DNA of 64,000 bases from Pascua guehoae (lineage: Eukaryota; Basidiomycota; Tremellomycetes; Trichosporonales; Trichosporonaceae), in the NCBI GenBank assembly GCA_001600415.1, contig BCJX01000015.1, forward strand, positions 375,382 through 439,381, in the 5' to 3' direction. Shown here piece after piece: positions 22,651-35,912 of the stretch. Each line of letters begins with the position of its first letter. Position 1 is the stretch's first letter. Made by a program: the position numbers and the translations under genes. Below the pieces are notes generated by a model that did not search any database, was not told where the DNA came from, and saw nothing but the letters and a program-made list of their open reading frames with translations.

Positions 22651-23316
22651 GGTGGGTGTAGGTGTAGGTGTAGGTGTTGTGGGTGTGGGTGGGAGAGGGG
22701 GAACGGAAGAGATGGGCCATGAGTGGTTGGAAATGGAAGGTGGGTGGCATGCAGAGACATGTAGATTGTAGATTGCATTGGCATGGACCGAGTGTGGGAT
22801 GTGTCGCAGATGGGCAATCCTAACGTCTTTACATCTTCAAGGATTACTCGAGTGTCAGTATGCGCGTGTCACCTGGGCCAGCCCACTCTCGCAGGCGCCC
22901 CCATGAAACCGCAACAGACTTCGTGGTCAGGTGACAGCGTGTAGACAGCGTATGCGTTCACCACACATGGCTCTACAGTTAACAGACATGGCTTCACAGT
23001 TGACAGATCACCATCAGAGTCAACAGATACGGCTTCACAATCAGCAGATACACCTTCACAGTCGGCATTCACAGCCGACACAACCGTTCACTCCATCGAG
23101 CTCGGCAGACGATCCATGCCATGATAATGCTACGAATCTACAACAAATTACGGGGTGGGTGGGTGTTATAACAAGACTCATGGTACTATGACGAGGTATG
23201 TACAGGCGAATGCAGGGAATGACTGCGGGTGAGGGATGGGCTTTGGGGTGGGCAAGGGCACGGGCACAGGTGTGCCGTTTGGCGGGTGGTTCGGGGGGCA
23301 TCGTTAAAAGTGGTCG
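22651..23316. other. Convergent intergenic region with degenerate repeats
   Basis: Lies between the stop codons of the DUF1749 hydrolase (+) and the RhoGEF (-). It holds GTAGGT repeats near 22660-22680 and imperfect repeats of about 18-20 bp of the type GGCTTCACAGTTGACAGAT at about 22965-23080. No gene is seen. Confidence 0.55.
22965..23084. repeat. Degenerate tandem repeat, about 18-20 bp unit
   Basis: Roughly five or six imperfect copies of a unit like GCTTCACAGTTGACAGATA, in the convergent region downstream of two genes. Confidence 0.65.
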
Positions 23317-26300
23317 TCAACGTTCATGGTAGGGTGTAAAGGCGCGGAGGTTGCCAAAGAAGCGCATACTGCGGCGGCGCCGCGGACCGGTGACAGGGCC
23401 GTTGGGAGGAGTCGGTGTCCCGCTCGCCCCGCTCGTGTCCGTGTCGGCGGCGACAACCTCGCTTGGTGGGGTGCTGTTCCTCGTGTTTGAAGCACCCGAG
23501 CCCGAGCGGTAAGAGAACGCGCGGCCTAGGGAGACACCCGAGAGGCTACGCATGCGGAGCGTGGTCGGGGGTGGGCGACTTTCGCTCGCATATAGGCCAA
23601 GCGAGCCACCAGAAAGCGAGCCACCAGATTGACCAGAGTGGCTTGACGGGAGCGAAGTATCAGAAGTTCGAGAGTGAGATGACGAAAGGGATGGGTCCGC
23701 CTCGACGTACGACGCCGAGCGCCGCATGGCCGAGGGCGGAAACTCGGACGTACGCGCACGAGAGCGAATCATGCGCGAGGGTGAACGCAGGAGAAGGCCC
23801 GGAGAACGAAGAAGCGATGGGGAGCGAGAAATGCCGGACACGGGCGTGGTCGAGCTGCCAGGAGTCGCGCCAGTGGCACTCTCTTCCACCTCGGCATCCG
23901 CATTGCGTACCGGCGACAGAGACCTGGGCAACTGGGCGGTGGCGCCTACGCTGGACACATGACGGCGAGGCGACTTGGGATACTCGGCAATGCTCTTGAT
24001 CATCACATAGTCGTCGTCCGTCGTGCTGCCCGACAAGCTCGGTTGCCGCCGCATTCCGGCGGTCTCGGCGGGGCTCGACCGACTGTTGTGGCGGCTGTGT
24101 ACCCTGGTGGTGACGCTGCCGGAACTGCTGTGATGCCGACTGTGGGACTTCATCTCGGTGCGGCTGCTGTTGACGGAACGGTGCGATGGTCCGAGCTGGG
24201 GCGAGGTTGGCATAGACCGTGCGCGGGACAGTGTTGGCACCGACAGGCCCGCAGCTGGGGTACGCGAAATGGTCTTGCGGCGGCTAGGGCGCTCGCTGTG
24301 CTTGGGAGTCATGGCAATGTCTAACCGGCGCAGCGAAAGTGAGGGACGGAGGGAACGAAGGTTGGGGGGAATGTCGGGCGAGTCGACTAACGACGACATG
24401 GATGTATCGCGCGACAGCGTGCTCATGATGCTGGGGCCATCCACTCCACCTCTGTCGGCGATGATGCAGGAACGGGTGCGCGCTAAGCGTCGCGAGTTCG
24501 GGCGGCTCGGCATGACTGCACCGCGCACCTCGGTCGGGTTCACAATGTCCATCGAGGGACGAACGTCGGCGATACTGCGGCGGCGACGCAACATTGGTGA
24601 GTCAAGGAGTGAGATGCGGCGCGAATCATAGGCTTGAGTGGAGTGGGTCTGGAGTTGCGCTCTGCTGCGAGCCGTCGCCAACGATTCCGACATGACATCC
24701 GCGAGGCAGCGGTCAACGTGCAGTCGCTGTGTTGTCGAGGCACGACGCAGGAGAAGTGTAGAAGACTGGGAGCGGCGGTACTCTGGGGACCGAGTCACAG
24801 GGCTCGGCGCCGGTGTCCGCCGTGGCGTAGCTTTGGCGCTCCAGAGATCTGCCTCGCTGCCTTCCAGGGGGGATTGAACCAACTCGTTGCCGAGAATGGT
24901 GTGTCGCTTGGCCTCGCCGGGCGTCTCGGTGTCTTCATCATTAGACGTGATGACCGACGAGTGGCGCGTAGTCTGCGACGTGATACGAATACTCAGGGGC
25001 AGTTCGAACGGAGGGATAGTGCTCTCGTCGCGCGCGGCACACAACTCGCAAGCCCAAAGATCCTTTTCAGCATCGCAGGACGACGCCAGGTCAAAGTTGT
25101 GGTCGTTGAGGCTGAGGCGGATAGAGTGAGGAAGGAAGCCTGTATGTCAGCGCCCATTGGGACTGGAAGAGCTGGACACATACCCTCAGTAATATCGATA
25201 AACTCAAACATTTCGAGCGGGAGGTAGTGCTTGGGTTCAAACATCCTATTGCGCCGGCACTTGGCGAGAATAAGATATCCGTTGTAGAGGAATGCAGCCA
25301 AGTGTCTGACCTTGACGGGATTCTCCAGAGGTGCGTCCGTTGGATGGTGATACAGCACGTCCAATGCTCCGATTAGACGGCACACCCCAAGGGAGCGCAG
25401 GAGGTCAAAGCTGAGGGCTGGAATGGGCTCGAGCCTGTCGGCCACGGCGGCCGTCTTGAGCTCTGCCTCTTGGCGCTGCCGAGCATCGTCGGCGCTCTCG
25501 GCTACCGCCCTCATAGCGCTCTGCGCCGACTCGATTGCTGCGACAACGTCCGGGGGTGGTAATTCGCCCTGAACGTCTGCGAGAAGAGACGCCAGGAGGA
25601 GCGGGTACCTGCAGATGCGTTGGACCGGGGTGATGAGAATATCCTTGAAGCGCAGACGTGTACGGCACGGTTGAGGAGTCTGATCGGTGAGAATGTCGAA
25701 AAGCGTGGTGTGCGGCATGCCAGAGGACGCGGCCTGGCACTGCTGCTCAAACGACTCGTAGTCCGCCCGGTGGGCAATGTTGCGAATCACTGCCGCTGCA
25801 GTGGTCGAACCAGCACAATAGTCGTCATACAAAGCAAAGCATGTAGCCTGTAAAAGTCAGCCGGTAATCTCAACCGTAGATCACATACCTCTCGAACAAA
25901 CAAATCGGCGATGCGTTTGGTCGCGTGGTCAATGGTCTCGGCATCAGTGTCCTCGTAGCCCATGTCGCAATGCTTGAGAATGTCAACCATGTGTGCAGCA
26001 AACTGGACGTGGAAGTCGAGGAGCTCAGTGGTGTTGCGGGTGATCAGGTGATGCACTCGTTCAGAGACGTGTGGGAGAGTGGCCAGGTGCGGGAGGTAGA
26101 TCTTGACCAGGGCCCGAAGGTCGTGCACATAGGTAACCTCCGTCTCGACGATCTCGAGAAGGACCATCCGGCGTCGATTAATGAGCGCGTTGGCCGTCTC
26201 GGAGAGTTTTTTCGCGAGCTGGACGTCGATCGGTTCGCCCTCTTTGCCGCTCCGTGCGCTGCGAGAAAGTGAAGTTTTTGTCGAGGGCAACGACTTGGTC

Positions 26301-27295
26301 ATTGTCGATGGCGACAATGTGGACGGCTGAGAGACAAACGACGCGCCGTCGGCAGCAATCCGCTGGTCATCCTTGTCGTAGAAAAAGCGGTCGTCGTCGA
26401 CCAGTTGCTCGCTCTCGGCCTCGACTTTTTTGGAAATGGACAGGTCAGCCAGCTTGAACAGGTCCGAGTCTGTGGTGATGAGACTCGAGTGCCGACGAGA
26501 GGTCAAAGAAGGTACAGGAGACAGCGGGCGCAGGCCGGATGCCATCTTTACCGATTCGAGCGTGTAATCGTCGTCTTGACGTTGCCCAAAGGCGTATGGG
26601 ACGCTGTGTTCAAACGCCGGGACATTCATCTCGCGCCAGCGACCGACGTCAAACTCTCCCGAGGTGAGCGATGCTCGGCGGTTGTGACGCGCCCTGGACC
26701 GAGGTTGCAAGTGGCCACCATAGTTGGACGAAAGATCTTGTGCAGCCTTGATAATGCCGACTGCCGACGCTGAACGGCTGCGCGAAAGGCTCGCAGTCGA
26801 TGGGGTGCGGGTGCGATCGAGTGATGAGGCGCGCGCAATGTCGGAGGAATCTTTGATATTCCCCGAGTCGGCGGCGGGTGGTGACGGCCGCCCGTCATCG
26901 GCCCAAGTCGTTGACGAGCTCGCCTCGGTGATTGTGGTATCGGCGGCGTTGGGTCCACCAGACATTTGGAAGGGATACGATGAAAAGAGCGGCTCCCCAA
27001 AGCCGACTGTTGGGATTGTGAGAGATGTGGGGCGGCGGCGCAAGGAGGAATCACGCTCGAGCGAGGACACAAGGGTCGCCAGGGTGAGGTCACTGACACG
27101 GTCGTGGGCCGTGTGGAACGAGTCCACAGGCGACGCCGCATCACTCGAACATGGCGAGCGGTCGTCGTCAAAGGGCGAAGACCGGTCAATGTCGAGATCG
27201 ATGCGAGGCGGTGGTGATCCTTGGGATTGGGTGGATATTCTGCCGAGTGGGGGTCGTGTCAAAGCCTCACTCAGGGTGAGCTGCGCGACGGCCAT
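23317..27295 (-). CDS. Rho guanine nucleotide exchange factor with DH and PH-like domains
   Basis: DH-PH proteins load GTP onto Rho-family GTPases that control polarity, actin and wall synthesis. Three exons join in phase: 27295-25889, 25847-25184 and 25139-23317, giving 1297 aa. The start (MAVAQLTLSEALTRPPLGR) is the first good in-frame ATG. Residues 1 to about 420 are Ser/Pro-rich and probably disordered. The DH domain follows, with LLEIVETEVTYVHDLRALV, ALYDDYCAGSTTAA and the signature RFKDILITPVQRICRYPLLL. A PH-like part contains VRHLAAFLYNGYLILAKCRR and FLPHSIRLSLNDHNFDLA. The remaining roughly 570 residues are low-complexity Ser/Arg/Thr-rich with many RSxS and SPxR sites, suggesting phospho-regulation. 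No CNH domain is seen, so it is not a Rom2 orthologue. The exact subfamily is unassigned. Confidence 0.88.
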
Positions 27296-30200
27296 GTCGA
27301 CCCAAGAGGTCGATGCTGGCAATGCGCTCAGTCCTGTTGACAGGTAATGTTCGCCGTCAACAACGCGCAGTCGACGTTTGTAGGAGGGCGATGGCCGGAA
27401 TTGATGTGAAGCGCACCGGTGGTGAAGAGGCAGCGATGCGGTTGGACAGTGGGATGAGGTAATGTGCGATGGGCGAATGGATTGCGTCAGAACGAGATGG
27501 GGGGCGCTGGGATGGGTGGAAATTGAGCTCACGGGCAAGGGGACTGGTAGAGTAGTGTGCAGGAGGATTGGGTCGGGGTCACGCGGTGGGGGTGCGCAGA
27601 ACGACAGGGGGGCAATCTTTGGTAACTATGTCAGCGACGTGTGCTGCGGGCTCGGCGCCGGAGAGCAGGAGTTGCAGGGGGGTGTCCTCTGAGCGGGCGG
27701 CCACAGAGGGGGGCAGGGGGGGTTGGGGGGCGGAGAGAGAGAATGGTGTGTGAGAGGAATGTGTGTAATGTGTGTGTGTATACACGACATGAGTGTGTGC
27801 AACATGTGTCGGCGCAGACAGAAAAAGCACGCGCCGCTGACGAGCATGGGCAGTAAAGGGTGGAATGGGGCACGGGGATGATGCGCATTGGGCAGTGACT
27901 CACCACCGACCGTTGACAGCCGCTCCGTCTGTCCTTGTTGTCGACTTGGACGAGCTTCGAGAAGCAAACGATTGTTGAGGACAAGCAAGAGCAGATAGTA
28001 GGGGTTGGTCGGGGATGCGCGAGGGGACCTCCAGGCCACAAGCCAAAGGACCAAAGGGAGCGAGGAGGTCTTGCACGATGTATCGGACGTGGACGACGGG
28101 GCGCCCCGTGCTAACGGCGCGAGTGCCAGTGCGTTGACCGCCGAGCCAGTCTGTAGTGTGGTTGGTTGCGATTTGCAGTCGTCTCGCCCGAAAGCCCACC
28201 AGTCCCTGGGAACAAGGCAGGTACAGTACAGTGCTGCCTGCCAAATGATCACCGGCGAGTAATGGTGGCGCCGGCGCCGGCGGCTGAGGTCTCTAGTCTG
28301 GCAATGGTGGCGCAGTCGAGGCGGTGTAACCAGCGACAGTAGCGAGTAGGCGAGCGAACTAGGTCTAAAGTGCGAGAGAGCGGGGCGAGAAGACACGAGA
28401 CGAAGGAGAAGAGCGAGTAGCGCAGTGTAGTGGTAGCGGGGTTCGTTGGTAGTAGTGATAATGGTGAATGGAACGGCTGGAATCGCGACACGACGCTGGG
28501 ATGCAGAGAGCGATCAATGATAGGTGGTGCACACACTGCCCAAGGGGCGAAATGGCCGTCGGATTGGTGGTTCAGGATGACGAGGTCGATGATTAGGGTG
28601 TGATTTCCAGGATGTCGCGAGGGATGTCGACGACTGGCGAGCTGGCGAGCTGGCGAGCGACTGGCAAGCAAAGACGGAGAGGATAGGGAGGGACCAGGGT
28701 TGTTTGAGGTTTGGACGGCCGTGACCAGGTGGCTGCCGCTCGGTGCCAGAAGTGTTGCCCAGAGTGTTAACTGCCCAGATGCCCAGTTTTTGTCCAGATG
28801 GACTACCGTAAGCCGCCCCCCAAGGTACCTAGGTAGGTTGGGTTGATGCTGTGTCGACTGAACTGATTGATGTAATAACGGTCCGTCTGTCTTTGGGGGG
28901 GGGGGGAGATTGAGGGACAGGGCAGGACAAAGTGGTGGCTGTTTCCCCTGTTGTGGCGTCCCGAAGTGTAACACTCCGCGTCAGCGGCGTCCCGTAGCGT
29001 GGTAACGACAACGACCCAAGGGACAACTCGTAATGTTCCCTCGCAAGCGAACCCAGGTAATCGGGGCGTTTGCCGTTCGGATTGCCAGAAGCAAGCAGAG
29101 AAAAAGATGTGGCGACCAGACAAACGCAACAGTGTGAATGGATGGCGGTGGTGGGAAGCACACGTTTAGTATCCATATGCGTGGATAAGATGTCGTATGC
29201 ACGCAATGCTTTGTTCCACTGGGATGCATCCACAACTCGAAAAGGTACGAGAGAGGAACAAGTCAGGTAGCCATCTCTGCTGTAACGATGTCACCACGGT
29301 ATGGGACATCGGGGTCATGGGCCGCGGGGGAGGGAGAGACAGGCCAAGCAAGGGGGAATGAGAGCAAGGAGCAAAGGGTACCAAGGGAGAGAGAGAGAGA
29401 GGCTCTGGAGGAGTTGGGGGTGGCTAACCGATTTTGGACTGTGGGTTGAGAGTCAGAGTGTGTTCATCGTTTGTTGCCATGTCCACATTGGGTCGGTGGG
29501 TCTGTGATCTGTGAGACTTTTGGTTGTCTGTCCCTGGCCGCCCGCAGCCCAGGAAAAGTCAACCTCGCAGCTGCCCAGGCAGAGCCAAGTTGCTCGCATG
29601 CTCGGCTCTCAAAGGCAAGCTAAAGGCAAAAGGCATGCTGCGACAGCAAGGCCAACATGCCAGCACGGCCCAGCTAGGGTGGACGCAGGTGTCCGGAGGT
29701 TCGGGAAATGAGGCACGCACCATGAGACCAGGACCCAGGGACCGAGGTATGAAGCCGGCAGAAGCAAGACCGGTGGCTGTGGACTGAGAGATTGATTTTG
29801 GCAGCACGAGGTCCACGGCACTACTGAACTACTGGCGATTGGGTGGCGTCGTTCTGGTGGCGGCCAATGGAACCATGATGCTACGGGTTTTAGGTGAGGA
29901 TGGCAAGACGACGGTGAGGCAAGAGAGGGCTTTACAGGCGAGCATGAGGCTTTACGAGCATTGAGATGGCAAAACCATGATTGCATCCTATTGGGTGGAT
30001 GTATCCTGAAACCTGCCGGCACGCTCACCCAACCCATGTCGTCTCTTCATTTTCTTTCTCTCTTGCTTCTCGTCCCAAACTCACTCGCCCCCTGGTGTCC
30101 GTGACATGAACCGTGGGGGCAGACTTCGTCATTTTCTCCGACATGATCAGATCGACCCACCGTAACCACAACTCGCCCTGTTGTTGCCCTGTTCGCCCTG

Positions 30201-33200
30201 CTTTTGCTCTGTCATTTTCTCCTTTGCCATTTCGCAACTTCGCAAACTCCCATGCCCGCATGCCCGTGCCTCACTTGTCACGGCGTGCACGGCGCCCTGC
30301 GCATCGACATCGTTGCATTTGTCGGAACAAAATAATTCTTCACTCCGGAGGATCCGGGGGGTCCGTCAAGCAGCCTCGCACCCTTGTTCCATAATTTGCA
30401 TTTCATGGTGGGGTCAAGCCAGCACGCCAGCACGCCCTTGCAAAGTGACACCCAGGCACAAGACTTTGGTGTGCATCTTGCAAACGTGCAACCGATCGAC
30501 ACTGGGTAGCGGCCTTGCGGGTACAAGCGGGATCGATCCGTTTGTGAGACGCAAGGAGTAAAAAAGCAGACAACGTCGTTTCGCCTTCGACACTCGTACT
30601 TGACAACCATGTGCATTGTCAAAGAAATGCAAACACCGTCCCGCAGCATACGGCCAGACAATGGCCATTGGCCCAGATGGGGTCCTGGCTGGGCCACGCT
30701 CCCCACTCGTGACAAAAGGTTGTGGCATTCCAATGCGACGGGCCTTTGTGTTGTGGCGTGTTTGCGGTATGCATCTATGGGAAACACGGGGCCAAGGTTT
30801 CCTGGCTCCATGACGCTGTGGCACAAATGCCAGCAACGACGCCCGACCACCGCCGCGGCCAAGTACGTGCGTTCTTTGGCTGGCTGACGTCGTCATTTGA
30901 CTTTCAACTTGACGCAGCCTGCGTGCCATGATACCGTAACTTTTTGCAACCCAAAGGGGCCTAGTCGTGGTCGTCTCGGTGCCTAAGTGGTGCGGCAATG
31001 GAAACGACCTGGCTAATCTTGGCAGCCGCGGTACTCCTGCCGTCTGATCGACCAAATTGCACGACGTCGTTTATTAACCGCTGCAATGTCGGTAAACGGC
31101 ATCGCCCTTCACCCTTCTCAACATCTCAGCTGGGTCTAAACACCAACAGCACCGTCTGCCATTCCTGAAATGCCTCCGTGTACCGATGTCGTTGCTCCGA
31201 GCGCTCCGCCCAGCCGCCACCAAGGTTAACGTGGGGTGAGGTCCGAACAGGGTTCCAGGCACACCGGGTCGGCCGTGGAATGGGAATCAACGGACGCCGA
31301 AGGTGCACGCACATACACTGCTGACGGGTGTCCGTCTGAACATTATAGAATGTCGGCATTCTGCGGACCACAGCCATCAGGTTCGGCGATGGTACCTCGC
31401 GCCGTGGCGTATTCATACCCCACCGCTCCACATTCAAAACAGGTGACTTTGCCAATTTCCAAGTCAAGGACACCACCATTCACGAGTTCAGTTTCGCCAA
31501 GCGTCTGTTGCACTCATTCTGAGTGTTCTGGGAGCAGCTGAGAAGGCATGACCATATGCGTTTCAAAATGACAGGAAAGGCATGACGCAATACGTCCTTG
31601 TGGTCCCCACGGTTCGTCATGAGACCAAGACAAGGTGGTCTAAATCAGACAAGAAGCGGGCATGCAATCGGGTGTCGCATGGGCTGCGGAATGGCGGTGG
31701 TCAGTAAGCTCAGGTGCACGGCCAACCCCGTTCCTACGCTCTACATCCCTGTAGTTCTCTCAGACTTGGTATGCGTCAAGGTTTGGTGAATGTTGACATT
31801 CTGCCTTGAACAACAATGTGACTCTGAAGAAGCTTTGGAAGCCCAACACAATTCCTATGGCGGCAGCCACATGGATCTACATAGCGAACGCCGCAATGCC
31901 ACACCTCCGTGGCGTGTACCGCCGCCCCCTCCAAACTCCACGGGGAGATGAGGCGGTACCGAGCTGCAGTCTACTGCTACTCTAGACAACATTGAGACCC
32001 GCAAGAAACAAGGTCCCCAACGCACGTACCTCAGTAAGTCTACATTCCAGCATGATGTCGTCGGCCGACGCCTACGCAGCGGAAGTCTCCTGCTCCGAAA
32101 TCGGCAAGAGAGGAATGTAAGCTTGACTCCCCAAAAAGGTTGAGGGGGAGAGTTTGAGTAGAGGTGCGGTGGTCAGCTGCGAGATGCTCGCGGACTAGCC
32201 GCGCCGTTGTCGGCTTTGATTTCGGGAACGGGCTGGCCATCACTGTGGGCCCCGAATTCCTCTTGCCAATGATGATACAAGCGCTTGAGGCACCTCGAGT
32301 TGTACATGCCGCGGATGAACCGACAGACCCATGTGCCGCACTTAAGCCCTGCGTCAATGTTTGATGCTACTTCTGTATTAAGATTGGCGGATGCTGTGTT
32401 CTGCTACCCGGGGAAGCAAGATCAGCGTCATGGTGACGAGACCGTGTGTGGCAAGTATTGACCCATGATGGACAACTGGCGAGCAGTTTACAGATTTAGT
32501 AGGTGAATAGGCAAGGAGAAGGTCATTGTTGGCTACCAACATGTCAGGGCGCGTATTAGGCATGACTATGGAGACCTCACAATCGCGCTGGGTGTCGAGC
32601 ATCCGTCGAGTGGTGCGCTTGCTAGCTGCAGTTCTCCCACAGGCTGAGGCGCCTGTGACGTTACAGTGAGTGGCGATTGCACTGAATTTTGACTCGAAAA
32701 AGCCTCTCCTGCCACAGTCACCACCGCACGAGAAGAACACGAAGCAGCCACATGACGTTCGCTGTGGATTGGGGTGAATTGTCTCTTTCCCCATCGGCTT
32801 CGGCTTCGGCTTCGGCTTCGGCTTCGGCTTCTATGCCGCCATGAGCGAGATTGGCAACGCCACAAACAAGATCAGCAACTGGGCGTCTCGCTAAAGTGAC
32901 CGACTTGAAATCACGCCAAGGGCCAAGGTCGATACCGACAAAGAAAGGCGGGGGCTAATTCACTTGTCTCGCGGGGATCTGATGATCCGGTGAATGGCTG
33001 CACTAGTGCTCAGATCCACACGTCGGACGCACGTGCACACCACACGAGTCCAAGCCCGTAGTCCGAGATCGGAGTGTGGGACGGTCGAACGAGCACATTT
33101 CGATTTGGCCCACTGGAAATTTGTCTCGGTAGCGGTATGTATCAGCTTGTGACCGACCACCTTGGAGGACTGATCTGAGACCCGCGCGCGTGTAGAGTAA

Positions 33201-34235
33201 TACAACAGAAACATCAAAGACTGGCACAATGGGGCGGGAAACGGCGAAACAACCGCAGCCCACTCTTGAAACCGCCGACGCCACATGCCACATACATGCG
33301 CCACATCGGCCGCCACGGGCGCCGGGGAGGTGAATCGCAGCACTGAGCGTGAGACCGCCGCAGCTGCTGCTGGCCCATTCGGGCACTCTACTGAACTCGG
33401 GCTTAGTTAGACCTTTGGTGTCAGGGAGATGGAAGGGTCTTTCGACCACGCATGTGCAGTGGGGTGCCCAATCATGCGCTCTGGCAGGGGGGCGCAGGTG
33501 CAGCCGTTGCTCACGAGACTGCAAGAGACTGCGGCGAGCATGGTGCACGAGGGGTTGTGCGCAAGGGCCATCCCATCCCAGGGCCAATAGCCGGTTGAAG
33601 AGATCAAGCCGCGCCAGAATATCCCTGCTGCGCGTCGTCGCTGCAGAAAGACGCGTCCATGTTCCGGGCAGTAGAAAGTATGAACGCGTCAAGCAGTGGC
33701 AGACACAGTCACAGAACGAATCGAGATACGCTCACTGCTCTCCTTGAAGCGGCCTGGGCGACACCAACACAATAGCCAGCGAGGGATGAATGGGGCAACT
33801 GGGGATACGCGTCAAACGCCCAAAATGCTTGGCGGGCCACGGGGACAATGAGGATTCGTACCCACCCGTTTAAATGCCTCCCCCCCTCGCCTCGCGTTGC
33901 GGATCGGGTCGCGCGGGCCACTTGATTACGCTCGGGCCACCGGAATCCACCACCACCCATCCATCCATCCAGGCCACCCATCCACCCACTGCCAAGCGTG
34001 GACCATGCTGCCCCGTGCAATCTAACACTCGCTTGTCTAAGACTCACTTGCTACTTGTTCACTCACTCGTTCAACTACACTACCTCTCTGTGCGCCCTTG
34101 AATCGCCATCTGCTACACTCTAGACTACAGCTCACCGCCGTCGTCTACCCCACACTCGTTTCTACCTCACTTCCAACGAACCCCCAACCCTTTCATCCGC
34201 GCATCTCCCCTCCTCTTCCTCCTCCTCCTCTCAAC
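27296..34235. other. About 7 kb without a recognisable gene, between divergent RhoGEF and Crh genes
   Basis: Both flanking genes point outward, so this stretch contains two promoters. Close to the RhoGEF it has G/T-rich sequence (GTGTGTGTATAC near 27770) and a G12 run at 28895-28906. Short direct repeats of GCGAGCTG occur near 28640-28665, and a CGGCTT hexamer array at 32795-32831. The final 250 bp before the Crh ATG are CT/CA-rich with CATCCATCCATCC, resembling a leader. Open frames are short, of unbiased composition and overlap on both strands. A non-coding RNA, long leaders or an intron-dense fast-evolving gene could be hidden, but none is supported by what I can read. Confidence 0.5.
32795..32831. 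repeat. Hexanucleotide CGGCTT array
   Basis: About six perfect tandem copies of CGGCTT. Confidence 0.9.
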
Positions 34236-35887
34236 ATGTGGTCTATTGCCGCACTCTTCGCGCTGGCCGCGACTCCCACGGTCTTGGCCCAAATCTCCTC
34301 GGTGGCCACTTGCAATGAGACCATCTCGTGCCCCACGACCGCCCCGTGCTGCTCAGAGTACGGCTTCTGCGGCAAGGGCTCATACTGTCTTGGTGGCTGC
34401 CAAGCTCTCTGTACGTATCAAAAGTAACGCCAAAGGCGGGGGCCTATTGGCGCGAGTGACTGTTCGGAGAGCGGAGAGCAGAGAGCAGGTAGCAGGTACC
34501 AGCTTCGGAGCAAGGCCAAGCCACACCCGTCGGCGACATACTGACCGGCTCCAGTCTCCAGCGCACTCGATTCGTGCAACCCCAACCCTGCATGCAAGAC
34601 GCAGACCTCGACGTTCACCGACCTGTCGCGCGTGCTCACAAACCACACGCAGTACAACGGCAATGCGACCGCCTGGGACTGGGTCGGTGGGTGCAGGTGC
34701 AGGGCACTTGTGGTGCCAGTCCGTGCTGACCCGCAGTCGACAAGGGTGCTGTCGAGCTCGACCCCAACGGCGAGGGTGTCCGCCTCACCCTCACCGATGA
34801 GAATGGTGAGCCTTGTTGTGGCCGAGAGCTCTGGAGCGAATGCTGATCGATATCACAGGTGGCAGTGGTACGCTCCTCTCGTCGACGCGCTACGTCCACT
34901 ACGGCCGCATCGATTTCACGATGAGTAAGTGGCAAGAGTGGGCTGGAGGGCACGGTAGGGGCGGGCAGTGGGGGCCCGTGCGGGGGCCGATTCGATCAGA
35001 TTGCCAAGATGTCTACTGCCTGTGTGCCGAGATGAGGTCTGGGCGGTTTGCTGTCGGACGGAACAGACACTGACTTGGCCCACAGAGACGGGCCGGTGGC
35101 CCGGTGTGGTCTCTGCGGCCATCACCATGTCGGACGTCAAGGACGAGATTGACTGGGAGTGGCCCGGCAATGCGGTCCTCGAGGCCCAGTCCAACTACTT
35201 CTACCAGGGTGTCGTCAACTACACTGCTGGTACTGGCGGCAACCACAATGTGTCGTCCGACTCGTTCGCCGACTTCCACAAGTACTCGCTCAACTGGCAC
35301 CCCGAGTCGCTCGAGTGGCTCATCGATGACAAGCTCGTCCGCAAGCTCAACAAGGAGGACACGCTCCAGGACGGCGTCTAGTGAGTACCTGTTGGGAGGG
35401 GGGAAGAGTGCGCTGTTGCGTGAGAACGAGTGGGCCAAGGTCACTTTTATCTTAGCGTTAGGGCCACACCGGGCGCATGATACACAGCCAAGAAAGCATC
35501 AGCTGACGCCCCATCAGCAAGTACCCTCAGACGCCCTCGCGCGTGCAGATCTCCATCTGGCCTGCCGGTCTCGAGTCGGTGGCCGAGGGCACGCGTGAGT
35601 GGGCCGGCGGCATGATTGACTGGTCCGACTCCGACTATGTCTCCAACGGCTACTTCTGGAACACGCTCCAGAGCGTCGAGATTACGTGCGACCTCGACGT
35701 GAGCGACACGGTCCAGGGCTACGAATACGGTGCCACGGACGAAACCGGTGAACCCAACATTACGTACTCGAACCGCTCAATGACACTCAATGGCGCCCGC
35801 CCCACCATTGCGGCGTCCACCGGCGCGCTCGCCCTGGCGGCTGTGGCCATCGTCGGTCTGCCCTGGATGTCGTGGGTTCTTGTCTAA
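34236..35887 (+). CDS. Crh-type cell-wall transglycosidase (GH16 with CBM18, GPI-anchored)
   Basis: Crh enzymes transfer chitin chains onto beta-1,6/1,3-glucan in the fungal wall. Six exons join in phase: 34236-34410, 34555-34686, 34737-34805, 34859-34924, 35086-35380 and 35518-35887, giving 368 aa. A signal peptide (about residues 1-19, ending VLAQ) leads to a CBM18 hevein-like module, with the cysteine pattern C-x5-C-x5-CC-x5-C-x5-C-x3-C and an eighth Cys in LDSC. The GH16 domain has YVHYGRIDFTMKTGRWPGVV and the catalytic DEIDWEW (Glu168, Asp170, Glu172). QISIWPAGLESVAEGTREW and MIDWSDSDYVSNGYF follow. The last 25 residues are hydrophobic (ALALAAVAIVGLPWMSWVLV), the expected GPI-anchor signal. 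A (CG)n run follows the stop directly. Confidence 0.95.
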
Positions 35888-35912
35888 GCGCGCGCGCGCG
35901 CGCGCGCGCGCG
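35888..35912. repeat. GC dinucleotide repeat immediately after the Crh stop codon
   Basis: 25 nt of perfect alternating G and C starting at the base after TAA. Alternating CG of this length can adopt Z-DNA, so it sits where the 3' UTR begins. Confidence 0.95.

Noticed and set aside
30278..31055. Overlapping minus-strand frames of 194 and 213 codons
   Set aside because: Cys/Trp/Arg-rich, random-like composition, mutually overlapping in different frames, with no splice-supported extension.
33003..33692. 229-codon minus-strand frame in the gene-free 7-kb stretch
   Set aside because: No ATG-led conserved sequence, no domain, and comparable frames overlap on the other strand.
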